Source: Lethocerus indicus (lineage: Eukaryota > Arthropoda > Insecta > Hemiptera > Belostomatidae). Taken from it: a stretch of 64,000 nucleotides of DNA. The notes beneath the pieces were generated by a model, which searched no databases, was not told the origin of the DNA, and saw only the letters and a list, made by a program, of their open reading frames with translations. The stretch is from positions 3,289,204 to 3,353,203 of the forward strand of contig JACDQD010000009.1 in NCBI GenBank assembly GCA_019843655.1, given 5' to 3'. How positions within the stretch are numbered: position 1 is the stretch's first letter; every line of letters begins with the position of its first letter. Shown here piece after piece: positions 51,327 to 61,606 of the stretch. The position numbers were made by a program, and so were the translations under genes.

Positions 51327-53631
51327 CCGTCAACGGACTAAGTGTTGCAAACGTGCTGTGTCCCCTCGTATGCACCGTGTCAAAAAAAATAATAAAAATA
51401 ATAGTGACAGCTCGGAAGTGGCCATAAAGAAGCGCCATTTAAAGGCAACGGCGGTGCCAGGATAGCGGGGCTAAATTTCCATTCAGCCGCAAATTTAAAT
51501 TGATTTTCGCTCAAATAAATCAAGATGCGGCAGGTGCGGATTCCCATATAGGCTAAATTTGATTACCCGTGTCCCAGTGTCTCATTTCACGTCCCCCGGA
51601 CGCCAATTTACCATTTTAATTATGTGGCACGAAGCCAATGTCCTTTCAAGTTTGTTATTATACGAATATAAATATGTTCCCGGTTGTTGTTTCATCGCCG
51701 GGTTTTCATGTTTTCCTAATGGATGCTCGCCCATTATCCCCGATGCATCCTACTTGGGCCAACGCCCCGCGTCGTCTTCCGGATATCAATTAAGCCTGAA
51801 ATTGGCTCCTCGGGGATTTTACGCCTAGCTTTACGACCGCCCAGCCCTGTAGTAATTCATCGTTAAGAGCCCGGACGCTTTTATCCCCGGGTCCCATTAA
51901 GGCCTCAGGTTTCATTAGGCAGGCCCGGAGGTTTTCATCCTCGCCTCGCTCGGGCCGATTGACCAATAAAATCGTGTTGAATTATGGGCCCGCCCGAATT
52001 AAGCGCTGGGGAGCGCGTGTGGCCCCCCAAAACCCCGTGGAGAAGACGAATTAAATATTTGTGTTGGCCATTCGATTTTAGGATCCCATTTCATTTTAGA
52101 CGGACAAGAATCGCTTGGTTTTACAAATTTGTCGACTTCTGTTTTATACAAATCTAACCAACAGACTGTAGATTGACCGATGTTTTCAGCTGTACTTCCA
52201 AAGTAGAAGGTTACGTCAATGCGTTTATTATTCGTAGGTATATTATTTTGACTTGATTCATCGCAATCATTCACAGCAGTGTTCTTTTATTACGATATTA
52301 TTAAAGCTATCGTAGATGTTTATGGTGATGCACAACAGTGCATTCCAGCCAGTGTTATTTCGCTCGCGTATATTGGCAAGAAATATCCTGCAGAAATTTA
52401 AAGCGAGATGAAGAACCGGGTTGTTCTTTCGATAAATATTTCTAATTTATCGTCTACAATCGGCAAATTTAAGGAGGTTGCACTCAAGAGCAGATCGATA
52501 TCATCCTTACCGTTATAGCCCCGCCCATTAATAATGCAGACTTCGGGACCATTATATATAATATATTGAATAATAACCCGCCGTAACCAGTTGCAGTACC
52601 GTAAACAGTCTATCTAGTGGAAAAGCCTTGAACCAATCTTTAAAACGGAAACAGATGGGGGGGGGGAAAGAGTAATTAAATATTACTAATTGTTTTTATA
52701 ATTGAATATGTGGAAAAAATTGGCTAAAAACGAATTTAACAAGCCATTAATTACCTTGTTCCATTTTCATTGAACTAATTAGTTTGGAAATATTTCGAAA
52801 CCGACATTTATGAGACTGCCCAATGCCTAGAAACCTGAGGGAAGAAGCTGAAGCTGTTGGGGCAGCCATTTTTGGTGGTGTTAATCTATGTAAGATTCCA
52901 ATCTTTGGGGGCCTTCGGTTGTTGGTTCATTTTCGCGGTGAAATCGGATACGTATATACAAAATGGAAATGAACGCCGGATTAAAAATACAGCGAGGAAA
53001 TTATACTCCCTTCCGCTATAATCAACTGTTGTCATAAATCATATTAACTGAGCTGATGAGGGACGGGGGGGCGGAGAGTCGATGGGAAACGCTCTCGAGA
53101 ACTAATGAATCCAACGTCGACTTCTATTAAAATTTATCGCTCCGTATAAAACGGACCGGGAGGGAGAAAATAATATAGCGAATAGGCGAACGCGGGCGGC
53201 GAAGAGTAATTAGGGCCGTACAACAACAACGGCCTGTACGCTATCTGAAATGAATTTAAACCCGTCCGCGTTTATTTCTGGTCACGCTTTTTTCCCGGCT
53301 CGATTTAAACAAAAAAAAAATAAGACGCCAAACTTACACTGCAATTATTATACCGCCGTCCACCTCCCCGGTAGGTGTTTTTAGCTCGGTTCGAATTTCG
53401 CGATGAAATTGAAAGATAACGCCGTATTTCAGAACGGGTAAATTATTAACGGCATAGATAATTGTCCGATATCGAGAATTGTGGAGAGCGGATTTTCAGA
53501 TGGCCCCGCGTGAGGACTCCCGAAAACGGGTTCTGGATTTTTTTTTATTTTCTATCCATAAAATTGAGTCATCGTTTCGATGAATGCGGCCGATAGGGGG
53601 GATCAATTTGTATGCTATATAGACACTTCTG

Positions 53632-53664
53632 TTATATATATGTGTATATATATATATATATACA
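53632..53664. repeat. TA/TG-rich microsatellite
   Basis: TATATATATGTGTATATATA followed by more TA units; shortly before the mariner remnant at 53843. Confidence 0.9.
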
Positions 53665-53842
53665 TGTACGCGTACGCATAAATCCATACGTGAAGATTAT
53701 ACGTTTGGAGGAAAATCATTTTTTTTTCTTAACGCGATTTGGCGGTTGCTGTTATGCGAATCCAAAGGACGAAGGCCAATTTCAGTCTTATTATTTTGCG
53801 ATTAAACAATTCTTGGAGATCTTCATAACTTATACATATGTA

Positions 53843-54054
53843 TTAGGGTACCCAAAAGTAATCGACATTTTGACTTTGGAATTCATTTTATTTTGCTAAA
53901 AAAGAAACTTTAATTGTTAATGTACTATATATTCACCGATATTATCGACAACTCTCTGCCACTTTTCCGGCAAATTTTCGATTCCCGTCTTGAAGAACTC
54001 CTCAAGACCAAAATACATCTTATCAAATTGTTGATTACTTTTGGGATTTCCTAA
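53843..54054 (-). mobile_element. Internally deleted mariner-type element (MITE-like), both termini and TA duplication present
   Basis: The 212-bp element is flanked by TA on both sides (53841-53842 and 54055-54056). Imperfect inverted termini are visible: the left end starts TTAGGGTACCCAAAAGTAAT and the right end, read inward, starts TTAGGAAATCCCAAAAGTAA, continuing as TC(A/G)ACA. The minus strand encodes the last part of a mariner transposase, EEFFKTGIENLPEKW then QRVVDNIGEYIVH and a stop, matching the family C-terminus (GIE-L-x-x-RW…GDYF). Most of the transposase, including the catalytic D,D34D residues, is deleted, so it can only be mobilised in trans. A second, inverted remnant of the same family lies at 61607-61719. 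Confidence 0.85.
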
Positions 54055-54056
54055 TA

Positions 54057-55190
54057 GATTGCACACGTTTGGAATGTATCGTCCTTACGTGACTGTTAAT
54101 GAACAGTTCACTAAATAAAGACGGTATAGTACCGACGATGAAGAGAAGCCTTAAGACTTTTTTTATTTATTCATTCCAATTTTGTACTGTAGTTTTGTGT
54201 TCTGTTCATTCCGAGTCCTGGTTTGTTCGTGGACAAATCATATTTATCAGAAAACGTTTCAAGCGCGGCTTATCTCGAGTTTTAATTCAATTTTACATTT
54301 GATGGGTGTTGATTAATGTAAAGAGATAATCTTTTCTTCTTTCGAATTACTAAGCAGGTAATTGATAAGGCTGAGAAATATAATCTTTGCACTTCAACTT
54401 CAGTTGGCTCTGAGTGATTTTTAACTCTATCGCTACTGTATTTCTCTGATATAAAAACAAAACTTTAATCCCATTTATGACGGCGTTTCCATGAACTGAT
54501 TTATCCCCTTGCAAAAGGTTAGGAGTTAATTGATTTGGGCCATTATTTAAAAATGTTCTTGCGGCAATTTTCATTTTTTCAATTATAACACTTCCAAGTT
54601 CTTATAAGGACCAATCATCGAATTAAAAATTCTTTAGTCAAGCGTTTTTAAGGTACTCAACATCGATATCGGGTCAACTCGATGTGGCCTAGATAGGACT
54701 TAATATCGGTATCATTAATCAAGAGGGCCTCAAAGACAGATTGATCACCAAAGACACACGATACACTAATTAAATCGATTTGGGCCAGTTTGGTCGAATT
54801 CAAGCTTACCGGGGCTGAGCATTTCAAAGTAAATCCGCCGTAAAAAGCTGCCGGCCGGTGTACCGGATTCGGTCTTAATACTGCACTCTTATCTCGCCCT
54901 CTATGAATATGTAAATATTCTGGTTTAGGCCGTTTTACCGCGTCGGATATTATTTTTTTTTTTTATTTGGCATTTATCCCAATTCTTATACTCCGTTCAT
55001 GTAATTACTCGGATCTAATTGGCCAAAGCGCCCACACTTTTTTTTTCCAGTTCCTAGAACTTAAACTTATGACTTAATTGAAAGGCAAAACTAGATTTAA
55101 ATGCCTAGTCATTTCGAATCATACCCTTGAAATTTATTTCGGCACAATAAGTTCTTCTATTCATTAAAAACTACACTATATAAGTACACT
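54057..55190. other. Non-coding stretch between mariner remnant and duplicated segment
   Basis: AT-rich, T-homopolymer runs; no gene seen. Confidence 0.6.
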
Positions 55191-55527
55191 ATAAACAAAT
55201 AAATATATATATATACATATTCTATATCCCCTATTATATAATCTTCAAACCTTTATTCCTTTCAATCGGCTCCTATTATCTTATGAATAAGAAAAAATTT
55301 AAACCCTCTTTTTATTTTATTCCCACCAAAGAGCTGAAAATGACTATTGGTCAACTTGCTCTTTCAGTCATAAAATCAATAAAACAATCCTTCAAAAGTG
55401 ATTCGGGCTCAAATGAATATCAGAACACCCGCAACCGCCGAAGAGATTTATGCGTGCAAAAGTTGAGGCGAGAAATGTAACATTTAATTTGATTTTAAAT
55501 TATAAGGCGCGACTGTAATTTCCCGAG
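55191..55527 (+). repeat. 336-bp duplicated segment, copy A (probable source locus)
   Basis: Almost identical to 56672-57007, with only a handful of differences, starting ATAAACAAATAAATAT and ending TAATTTCCCGAG. It contains a 65-codon open frame (55283-55480) that is shifted by one base in the other copy, so it is probably not protein-coding. Sequence continues smoothly on the right into unique DNA. Confidence 0.9.
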
Positions 55528-56360
55528 GGGCTGCCACCGCCAGTGCTGCTCATTAAATTGTTCGGCACAATAAAAGAAGGAAGCTTAACGACGCGAATGC
55601 TGAATTGCAAATGGGCGTCGTATTTATTTGAATATTATTCAAATCGAACTTGTCATATTTAACGGGATTACAATAAACTGGGGCCGCCGTCGTTGCGCCG
55701 CCGACCTCCCGTTAGCACTTGCTAATTGAGCCTTCAAGGCTTGTTCGGGCGGTGTTTGAAAGTGTTTGAGACGGGAAGATGGACGAAATTGATTTCTTGA
55801 GTGAAAATATTGCCAATCAGGCAACGTACTACTGCGATAAAGCCACGACCGCGGCCGGCGAGAATTCATAATTTATAGTTAGGAATAAAAGTCTGAGCGA
55901 GCAACGTACAATTTCTTATGACGTTCGGGGGTAATAAAGAAGGGCGCGATTGATACCGAATTTGAAATTCCGATTTGAAAAAAAACCTTCCGGAATCTGT
56001 CGATTATGAAATACGAAAGTGTTTAAGAGCTATTTATTTTTTGTTTTCCACCGGACGATTGTTATTGTCCGATCTGGAAAACAATGGTTTCTTTTTTCCT
56101 CGTTTCATTCAACGACCTATCGGAATTACAAATTGTGGAAAAACGCCCGCCGGTCGTCGGACCTTTGCCTGGTTCTTAGCCCGTTGTTTAATTGAACGTC
56201 TGAATTCGAGCTACCGCTGATACAATTCAACAGTCTTCGTAATTGTCGCCTGTAATGGTTATTCAGTTTATTTTCTGTACAAAACACAGTAGACATCACT
56301 GCGCGATGTTGCAAAATTGTGCGATAACATAAAAAGGTCCAAAAACGCAATACTATAGAG
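55528..56360. other. Non-coding stretch
   Basis: Short frames of 74-81 codons on both strands, none recognisable. Confidence 0.6.
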
Positions 56361-56577
56361 CAGAGTTATTAACCGAAAAAAAATGTAGTTCCCCTAGGGA
56401 TGGTCTACCATTTAGAACTAGGCTATTTACTCATTCCCTTCGAGAACACCTAATTTTTTTATAATTCCCCGACATTTTGTTGAATTGCTTTTAGGAACAT
56501 AACTTTAGGTGTGTTCTCTTGTCAGATAATTACATATTTACATTTTACCGGTTAAAAAAAAGGTTGAGAAACACCTG
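56361..56577. mobile_element. Probable hAT-type MITE
   Basis: The left end reads CAGAGTTATTAACCGAAAAA and the right end, read inward, CAGGTGTTTCTCAACCTTTT. Both fit the common hAT terminal pattern CAG(T/G)G-TTCTCAACC. The interior is short and non-coding. The expected 8-bp target duplication is not visible (CTATAGAG left, GAACTGGA right), which lowers confidence. Confidence 0.4.
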
Positions 56578-56594
56578 GAACTGGAAAAAAATAT

Positions 56595-56659
56595 GCTTCT
56601 GAAGCCCCCGTGTTCTATCTCTAGCAGTTCATTAGACTTTCTTCAATGGCCGATCTTTA
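56595..56659 (+). repeat. 65-bp direct repeat B, left flank of copy A'
   Basis: CTTCTGAAGCCCCCGTGTTC … GGCCGATCTTTA. It matches 57010-57074 with about two substitutions. Confidence 0.85.
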
Positions 56660-56671
56660 TTTATATTATTT

Positions 56672-57007
56672 ATAAACAAATAAATATATCTATACATATT
56701 CTATATCCCCTATTATATATTCTTCAAACCTTTATTCCTTTCAATCGGCTCCTATTCTCTTATGAATAAGAAAAAATTTAAACCCTGTTTTTATTTTATT
56801 CCCACCAAAGAGCTGAAAATGACTATTGGTCAACTTGCTCTTTCAGTCATAAAATCAATAAAACAATCCTTCAAAAGTGATTCGGGCTCAAAGTGAATAT
56901 CAGAACACCCGCAACCGCCGAAGAGATTTATGCGTGCAAAAGTTGAGGCGAGAAATGTAACATTTAATTTGATTTTAAATTATAAGGCGCGACTGTAATT
57001 TCCCGAG
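56672..57007 (+). repeat. 336-bp duplicated segment, copy A' (inserted copy)
   Basis: Direct-orientation copy of 55191-55527, 1.48 kb away. One inserted G (TCAAAGTGAATA versus TCAAATGAATA) and a few substitutions distinguish them. It lies between two 65-bp direct repeats (56595-56659 and 57010-57074), as if inserted with duplication of its flank. Confidence 0.9.
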
Positions 57008-57009
57008 CT

Positions 57010-57074
57010 CCTTCTGAAGCCCCCGTGCTCTATCTCTAGCAGTTCATTAGACTTTCTTCAATGGGCGATCTTTA
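57010..57074 (+). repeat. 65-bp direct repeat B', right flank of copy A'
   Basis: CTTCTGAAGCCCCCGTGCTC … GGGCGATCTTTA. With 56595-56659 it brackets the inserted copy A' exactly, leaving only about 12 bp on the left and 2 bp on the right. Confidence 0.85.
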
Positions 57075-57677
57075 AATCCATTCTTAGTGTATATGTACTA
57101 ATTTATAAAGACTATATCCTAGAACGTGCACAAGCTTCTGGGCACGACCCTTCCCGGTGGGCCCCGGGTAACATAACGGTTGTGTACTTTTTGTCGACAG
57201 TTTTCCCTCATATAGAGCGATCTTTGCTTGTCCCCGGGCTCGTGGAGAAGCCCAGACCGCGGGGATTAAGCCCCGACAGGGACGGTACGCCATTTTCGTC
57301 CGAAGAACACCCGTTACTCAGCCGGGTGGCCGACAATGAACACCAGTGCCGGGTATAAATCAGGCGGGCGACTCTAACCGACTACTGGGCGGCATAAAGA
57401 ACGGCGGCGGCGGCGGCGGGGCGGCGGGGCTGATGGACCGCTGTCCGAGTATTAATCTCGGGCGTAGATCTGTGAAAGGGACGGCCGGCCGGCTGAGTTG
57501 TGGGCCGTGCTCGCTCGTGACCGGGCCCAACCCCTCCCTATTAACAGGCCCACTGCCATGCCTTATACCCTACCCCAACGTTACACTACTGTCTACGCCG
57601 TACAGGGGTTCCCGACCTTTTTGTATCCTAGAGCGCATTCTAAAATATCGGTAGGGCGGCGGGCACCGGTTATTTTT
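57075..57677. other. GC-rich 3' flank of BTB half 2 (minus orientation)
   Basis: CpG-rich with a CGG run. No AATAAA polyadenylation signal is evident shortly after the TAA at 57680-57678. Confidence 0.5.
57402..57429. repeat. (CGG)n trinucleotide run
   Basis: Six CGG units plus GGGGCGGCGGGGC lie about 250 bp 3' of BTB half 2. On the minus strand one frame gives a short Pro-rich peptide after a CTTTCACAG acceptor-like site, but no domain is recognisable. Confidence 0.9.
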
Positions 57678-57920
57678 TTAAGGACATTTAAAATGCAGCA
57701 AAAGCGGCTGCGGCTGCTGGTGCTTGCTGTGCAGCCCGCTGTCCCTCAGCACGGTGATGCTCAGCGTTTCGGCCGCCTTCAGGAATGACTCCAGCCTCTC
57801 CTCGGGTATGGTCACCCCGCCGGTGTATATAAAGTCCAGCAGGGATTTCATGTCATCGTAGTCGATGTCGTCCAGTATGATCGTCGTGTGATCGTTGGCC
57901 GGATGGGCGAGTAACAGCTC
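57678..57920 (-). CDS. BTB/POZ domain exon, C-terminal half
   Basis: Read on the minus strand from 57920, this gives 80 codons and TAA at 57680-57678. It starts ELLLAHPANDHTTIILDD and contains MKSLLDFIYTGGV (residues 24-36), EERLESFLKAAETLSI (40-55) and VLRD (57-60). These are the second-half helices of the BTB fold and closely resemble the tramtrack/bric-a-brac style (compare the family pattern LLDFMYxGE…FLKxAExL). The acceptor TCTTTTTCAG lies directly before it (57921-57930), so the junction is phase 0 and complements the exon ending at 22450. The tail after the domain is short and Gln/Pro-rich (HSKHQQPQP). Either this is a BTB-only terminal exon, or splicing leaves through a non-canonical GC donor (CACA|GCAAGC, G at 57727); no good GT donor is visible. 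It lacks a first-half partner on its own strand within the roughly 6 kb upstream that the window shows. A jockey RT fragment lies about 200 bp upstream in the same orientation. Confidence 0.85.
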   Translation of the reverse strand, partial: ELLLAHPANDHTTIILDDIDYDDMKSLLDFIYTGGVTIPEERLESFLKAAETLSITVLRDSGLHSKHQQPQPLLLHFKCP

Positions 57921-57932
57921 CTGAAAAAGAAA
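57921..57932 (-). other. 3' splice acceptor of BTB exon half 2
   Basis: The minus strand reads TTTCTTTTTCAG directly before GAG CTG. It is a pyrimidine tract plus CAG acceptor in phase 0, matching the donor at 22451 on the other strand. Confidence 0.8.
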
Positions 57933-58118
57933 ATATCCGTTAATACCGAAAATATTTTCAGTCCCTTAGATACCCTTATCTTGTTTATCTAATTGAGTAC
58001 AGAATTTTTCCTCGTATAGTCGGTCATCAGGAAAACATTGTACTATATAGTCAAACCCTTTACAATACTAGACATTGTACACTTTTAAAATACTTGTCTC
58101 TAGCCCCTACAGCATATA

Positions 58119-58740
58119 CTAGTTATAGGTACAATGGCGGTTTGTTTGACTAGTTTGACTTGTTTCGCTCGATAAAGACGCCATCCAGTGATGGTACTTT
58201 TGACCTGTATCCGGCCCACAGAAAGCCTCTAAGCCAGTGGCGGGGGATAATGGATGGGTAAAAGAGGAAAGGGACTGAACGAGTGGATTTGGATGTGGAG
58301 AGAGGCGGGAGTGGAATTTAAGGAAGCGTGATTTTGCGACTTCCTCGACTGTCGGTATGTTGAGGTCATTATGGATTGTTTGGTTAGAAACATACCAGGG
58401 AGCATTAAGGATGGTACGAAGGACTTTTGATTGGAATCTCTGGATGCGGGCGATGTTGGATTTCTTGGCGGAACCCCATAGTTCAATTCCGTAAGTCCAT
58501 GTCGGTTTTAAAATGAATTTGTATATTGTCAGTTTGTTGTCTATTGAAAGTTTTGATGTCCTTTTCAAAAGAGGTCTCAGCAGTCCAAATTTGCGAGTGA
58601 AATCTGTTCTTTTGAGTCGCGTATGGGGGTTCCACGTGAGTCTTTTGTCTATGTAGAGTCCCAGGTAGCGGGCCTGCTGTTGGGTGGGAATAGGAAACCT
58701 GGCTATTTGAATGTCAGCAGTAGATTGAAATCGAAAATAA
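58119..58740 (-). pseudogene. Jockey-clade non-LTR retrotransposon reverse transcriptase, 5'-truncated remnant
   Basis: An uninterrupted minus-strand frame of 259 codons begins at 58898; retrotransposon similarity starts near residue 63. Recognisable blocks are ARYLGLYIDKRLTW (76-89), KLSIDNKLTIYKFILKP (116-132), TYGIELWGSAKKSNIARI (135-152), FQSKVLRTILNAPWYVSN (155-172) and DLNIPTVEEV (178-187). These are the region after the palm/thumb of jockey-type RTs (family pattern YLG…LTW, TYG…LWG, NAPW, …IPT). The endonuclease and the catalytic F-x-D-D motif are absent, so this is a 5'-truncated, non-autonomous piece, as usual for target-primed insertion. Residues 1-60 look like flanking host sequence joined in frame by chance. 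I see no poly-A tail after the stop. It sits in the putative intron just upstream of BTB half 2. The frame is still open, so the insertion may be fairly young. Confidence 0.85.
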
Positions 58741-59146
58741 AAATTTACGCTTGGTAGTGTCTCGTCGAAAACCCTAAAAGCTACGGTCCACCGGCGTCTC
58801 GGAACAGAATTCATCGCAGAGTGGAATTCACCGCAAGAGTTCACCGGCCCGAGGGACCGTGTCACAGGCGGTGATGATCGCATGTCTCTCAATTCCATCT
58901 CTTCCCGACCTTACTTCCCGCTCTCAACCCCGGCTTAATCCGTTCGAATTTACTTTACGGAACTTCACAAACTTCCTTTTCCCACCTTCGTCACTAAGTA
59001 TTGTAGCGCAAAGCATTATGCGCCAGAAAGGAGGGCAAAATAATCAACTATTATTAAATGACATAATCACTGCTGATTGTTGGGTTTGTTACATAAAACG
59101 GATAAGTTATGTAATGTATAATATACAATAATATGTATGAATATAT

Positions 59147-59199
59147 CAGTGGTGGGAAAAGCCGGAATGTGGCTCTCTTTGGCCTCATGCGTGCCCATA
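59147..59199 (+). repeat. Dispersed repeat terminus, copy 2
   Basis: CAGTGGTGGGAAAAGCCGGA then ATGTGGCTCTCTTTGGCCTC and ATGCGTGCCCAT. Homologous to 49029-49081; the CAGTGGTG start suggests a hAT-like end. Confidence 0.5.
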
Positions 59200-59854
59200 T
59201 ACTTTTATATATATAGAGAAAACCTTTGCTCTGGTCCACTCTTAAATCCTTGGAATGACATTCTGAACAAACCCATCCCGCCGTGTTGTTGAATTCTACA
59301 TCCCATCAATTCCCGAGGAATTATACACTTTTTAATGAAGAAAAACAACTTCAACTTTAAATGTCACGTTCGTCGTACGTCTTATTAATTAGTTGGACGG
59401 AATTGAGCCGAAGGGGAAAACGAACGGGCTACACGAAGGCTGTGTAAAGCGAGCGAACGATCGACACGTCCAATCCCGCTTTCAAATACAATAAATAGAG
59501 GCCGAGGGAGAGAAGGGAAAGGGAACGCTCGAGGGGGGAATTTATAGGGCGAAGACTGAAGCGGCATTTTAATGCCCCCCCGACCTGGGCATAACCGATA
59601 AGTTATTTAAGGTTTGAGGACGTGCCCGACGATCCGGGTCAGAGACATCCCACGTTGGGACAACCGTCGGGTTCTTCTGGGGGCCTTAAACCACTCGGCT
59701 GTCGTATTAGGGAGGAAATTATTTGGCCGGTCGCCGTAGCTTGTTTTTGTCACGCGACAGACGCTGACTAACGAGCCGCACCTGTAACGAGCGACCGTTG
59801 CTAGACTCGGTTTTCAATCCGAGTCATATTCCTTCTGAACACGGTGGTCCGATT

Positions 59855-59885
59855 GGATTTCGCCTTCTTCCCATCGTCGGTAGCA
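59855..59885 (+). repeat. Core-motif fragment, diverged
   Basis: GATTTCGCCTTCTTCCCATC then GTCGGTAGC is similar to the core motif end. Confidence 0.35.
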
Positions 59886-61606
59886 TTCCGTCCGCCGGTG
59901 GAGCGCTGTTAAAGATGTTCCTTTTACTTTTGTTTTCCTTCTATTCAAGTTTTTTTCTCTCATCAAGTTCGAAGGTTTCCAGCATTCCAGTTATCTAATG
60001 AAACCTGAGCATGGAATACTGGAGTATCGTAGCTTGTTTATGGACAACTGCTTCCTCCGAAAATTCCCGATAACGAGATTAGGTTTGTGATGAGAGATTA
60101 GTCACCAAATTTTCACCTCAATTTTTTTTCATAAATAAAAACTTTTGATGCGTTTCGAGCTGAAAAACATTTCTATAATAAACGAATCGGAGTGTGCCGG
60201 ACGTTCTGGATTTCCAGGTTGGGCTCTTCGCCTATCCACGATTGCCCAAGTCGTGACCGACTCGTCGCCCACAGTTATATATAATGGGAAGCTTCTTATC
60301 TCCTGTCGTCGTCCCGGTCGTTGAGGGTCGGGGGGATACCGTTGCTCCCCGCGACAAGGCTGACTGACGCTTATAAACGACTACTGAAAACAGAGCGTCC
60401 CGACCGGTTCCGTCGGGATTCCGAAAAAGAAAATAATAAATAAGATTCCCGATATACAGTGAGCATTGGAATTTCGGATTCCCGAATGAATAATGGCCAC
60501 CGGTATGAATCGGGAAGATAATTTGCCCGATGTCGAACATTCTTTCTGGGCTTTATTCAAAACGGTTTTTTCGTGCTTCATTCCGGCCTCAAATTGCCAA
60601 TTTAATATAGATTGAATATATATTATATGAAAGCATACCCTCGCATCGTTTGAACTGAAATGATATTTTTAATAAAAGGATGAAATAAATGAGGAAATTT
60701 GTCGGGATTGTTAAGGCACGCGAGTACGTCAGGGTGCGAATATTTGGAATTCACGTCCCGGCGGAATAAGGACCAAAAGGATCGTATAATTGTAATATCC
60801 TCTTCTCTCATTATTTTAAAACATTTAAACAAATTTAAAATATTATTTTATCCTGCCAGCACAGTGATATACAGGTTTTAAACCAAATTGGCGAGCAGAG
60901 ATGGGAAATTGCGTTATATCCTACGTAAGCAATAATTCAACGTAATTCAATTATCAATTATGTTTTAGCGACCAAAAATTATTTCCTTTTTTTCTCTCGT
61001 TGTCATCATTAGTGTCACATCAAATTCAAAATTAGATACATTCCTCATGGATTATTATAATTGAACTATATATTTCGATATTATTGTGGAAAAGTTAGGT
61101 TTATTAGAGCCGAGTTTCACTGTAGTTTAGCTGAGAGCGAAGCGGTCATTTGAAATCATCGGCGAGCCTGAAAGCAAAACTGCTGACAAATGTCGAGAGC
61201 GGTCGGTAATTATCAACAATTACCGATTGGTACCCTTCGTGTCGGTGTAACGTTTCTCGGCCATTGTTTGAGTTGATCCATTGCCGGAGAATTCTCCCCC
61301 CCCCATATCTCCTTTGTAGCCTTTGCAGTCATTAAATTTGTACCCCTTAGTCATCGGACATGAGAGAATTCCGCCGGCCGTGTCCTCCAATCCGACAGAT
61401 ATATAATGGGAGGGTTCGCTAACGACGGTCGCTCTCTTAAAACTTGACTTGTCTTAAATGTCAGACGATCGTTCGTTACAAATTTTCCCTCCTCGCCCTC
61501 CTCCACCTCCCTTCCTTTAACCCCACGCACTGGTTTCGTAATTTGTCCGACGTACGGGTACGTATTTACGCCCAGTAACGTTAACACTATCATTCTGAAC
61601 TATTTT

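Larger units (their letters stand above)
44787..53631. other. Non-coding stretch
   Basis: Contains G/C homopolymers, GA/CT microsatellites and the dispersed repeat end at 49029. Frames at 45977-46438 (153 codons) and 47954-48316 (120 codons), both minus, are basic or low-complexity and unrecognised. Confidence 0.55.
58899..61606. other. Non-coding stretch 5' (minus orientation) of the RT fragment
   Basis: I looked for a first-half BTB exon on the minus strand upstream of 57920 and recognised none here. Short frames only; a C9 run at 61296-61304. Confidence 0.5.

Noticed and set aside
55283..55480. 65-codon frame inside the duplicated segment A
   Set aside because: The near-identical copy A' is frameshifted by one base, and no domain is present.
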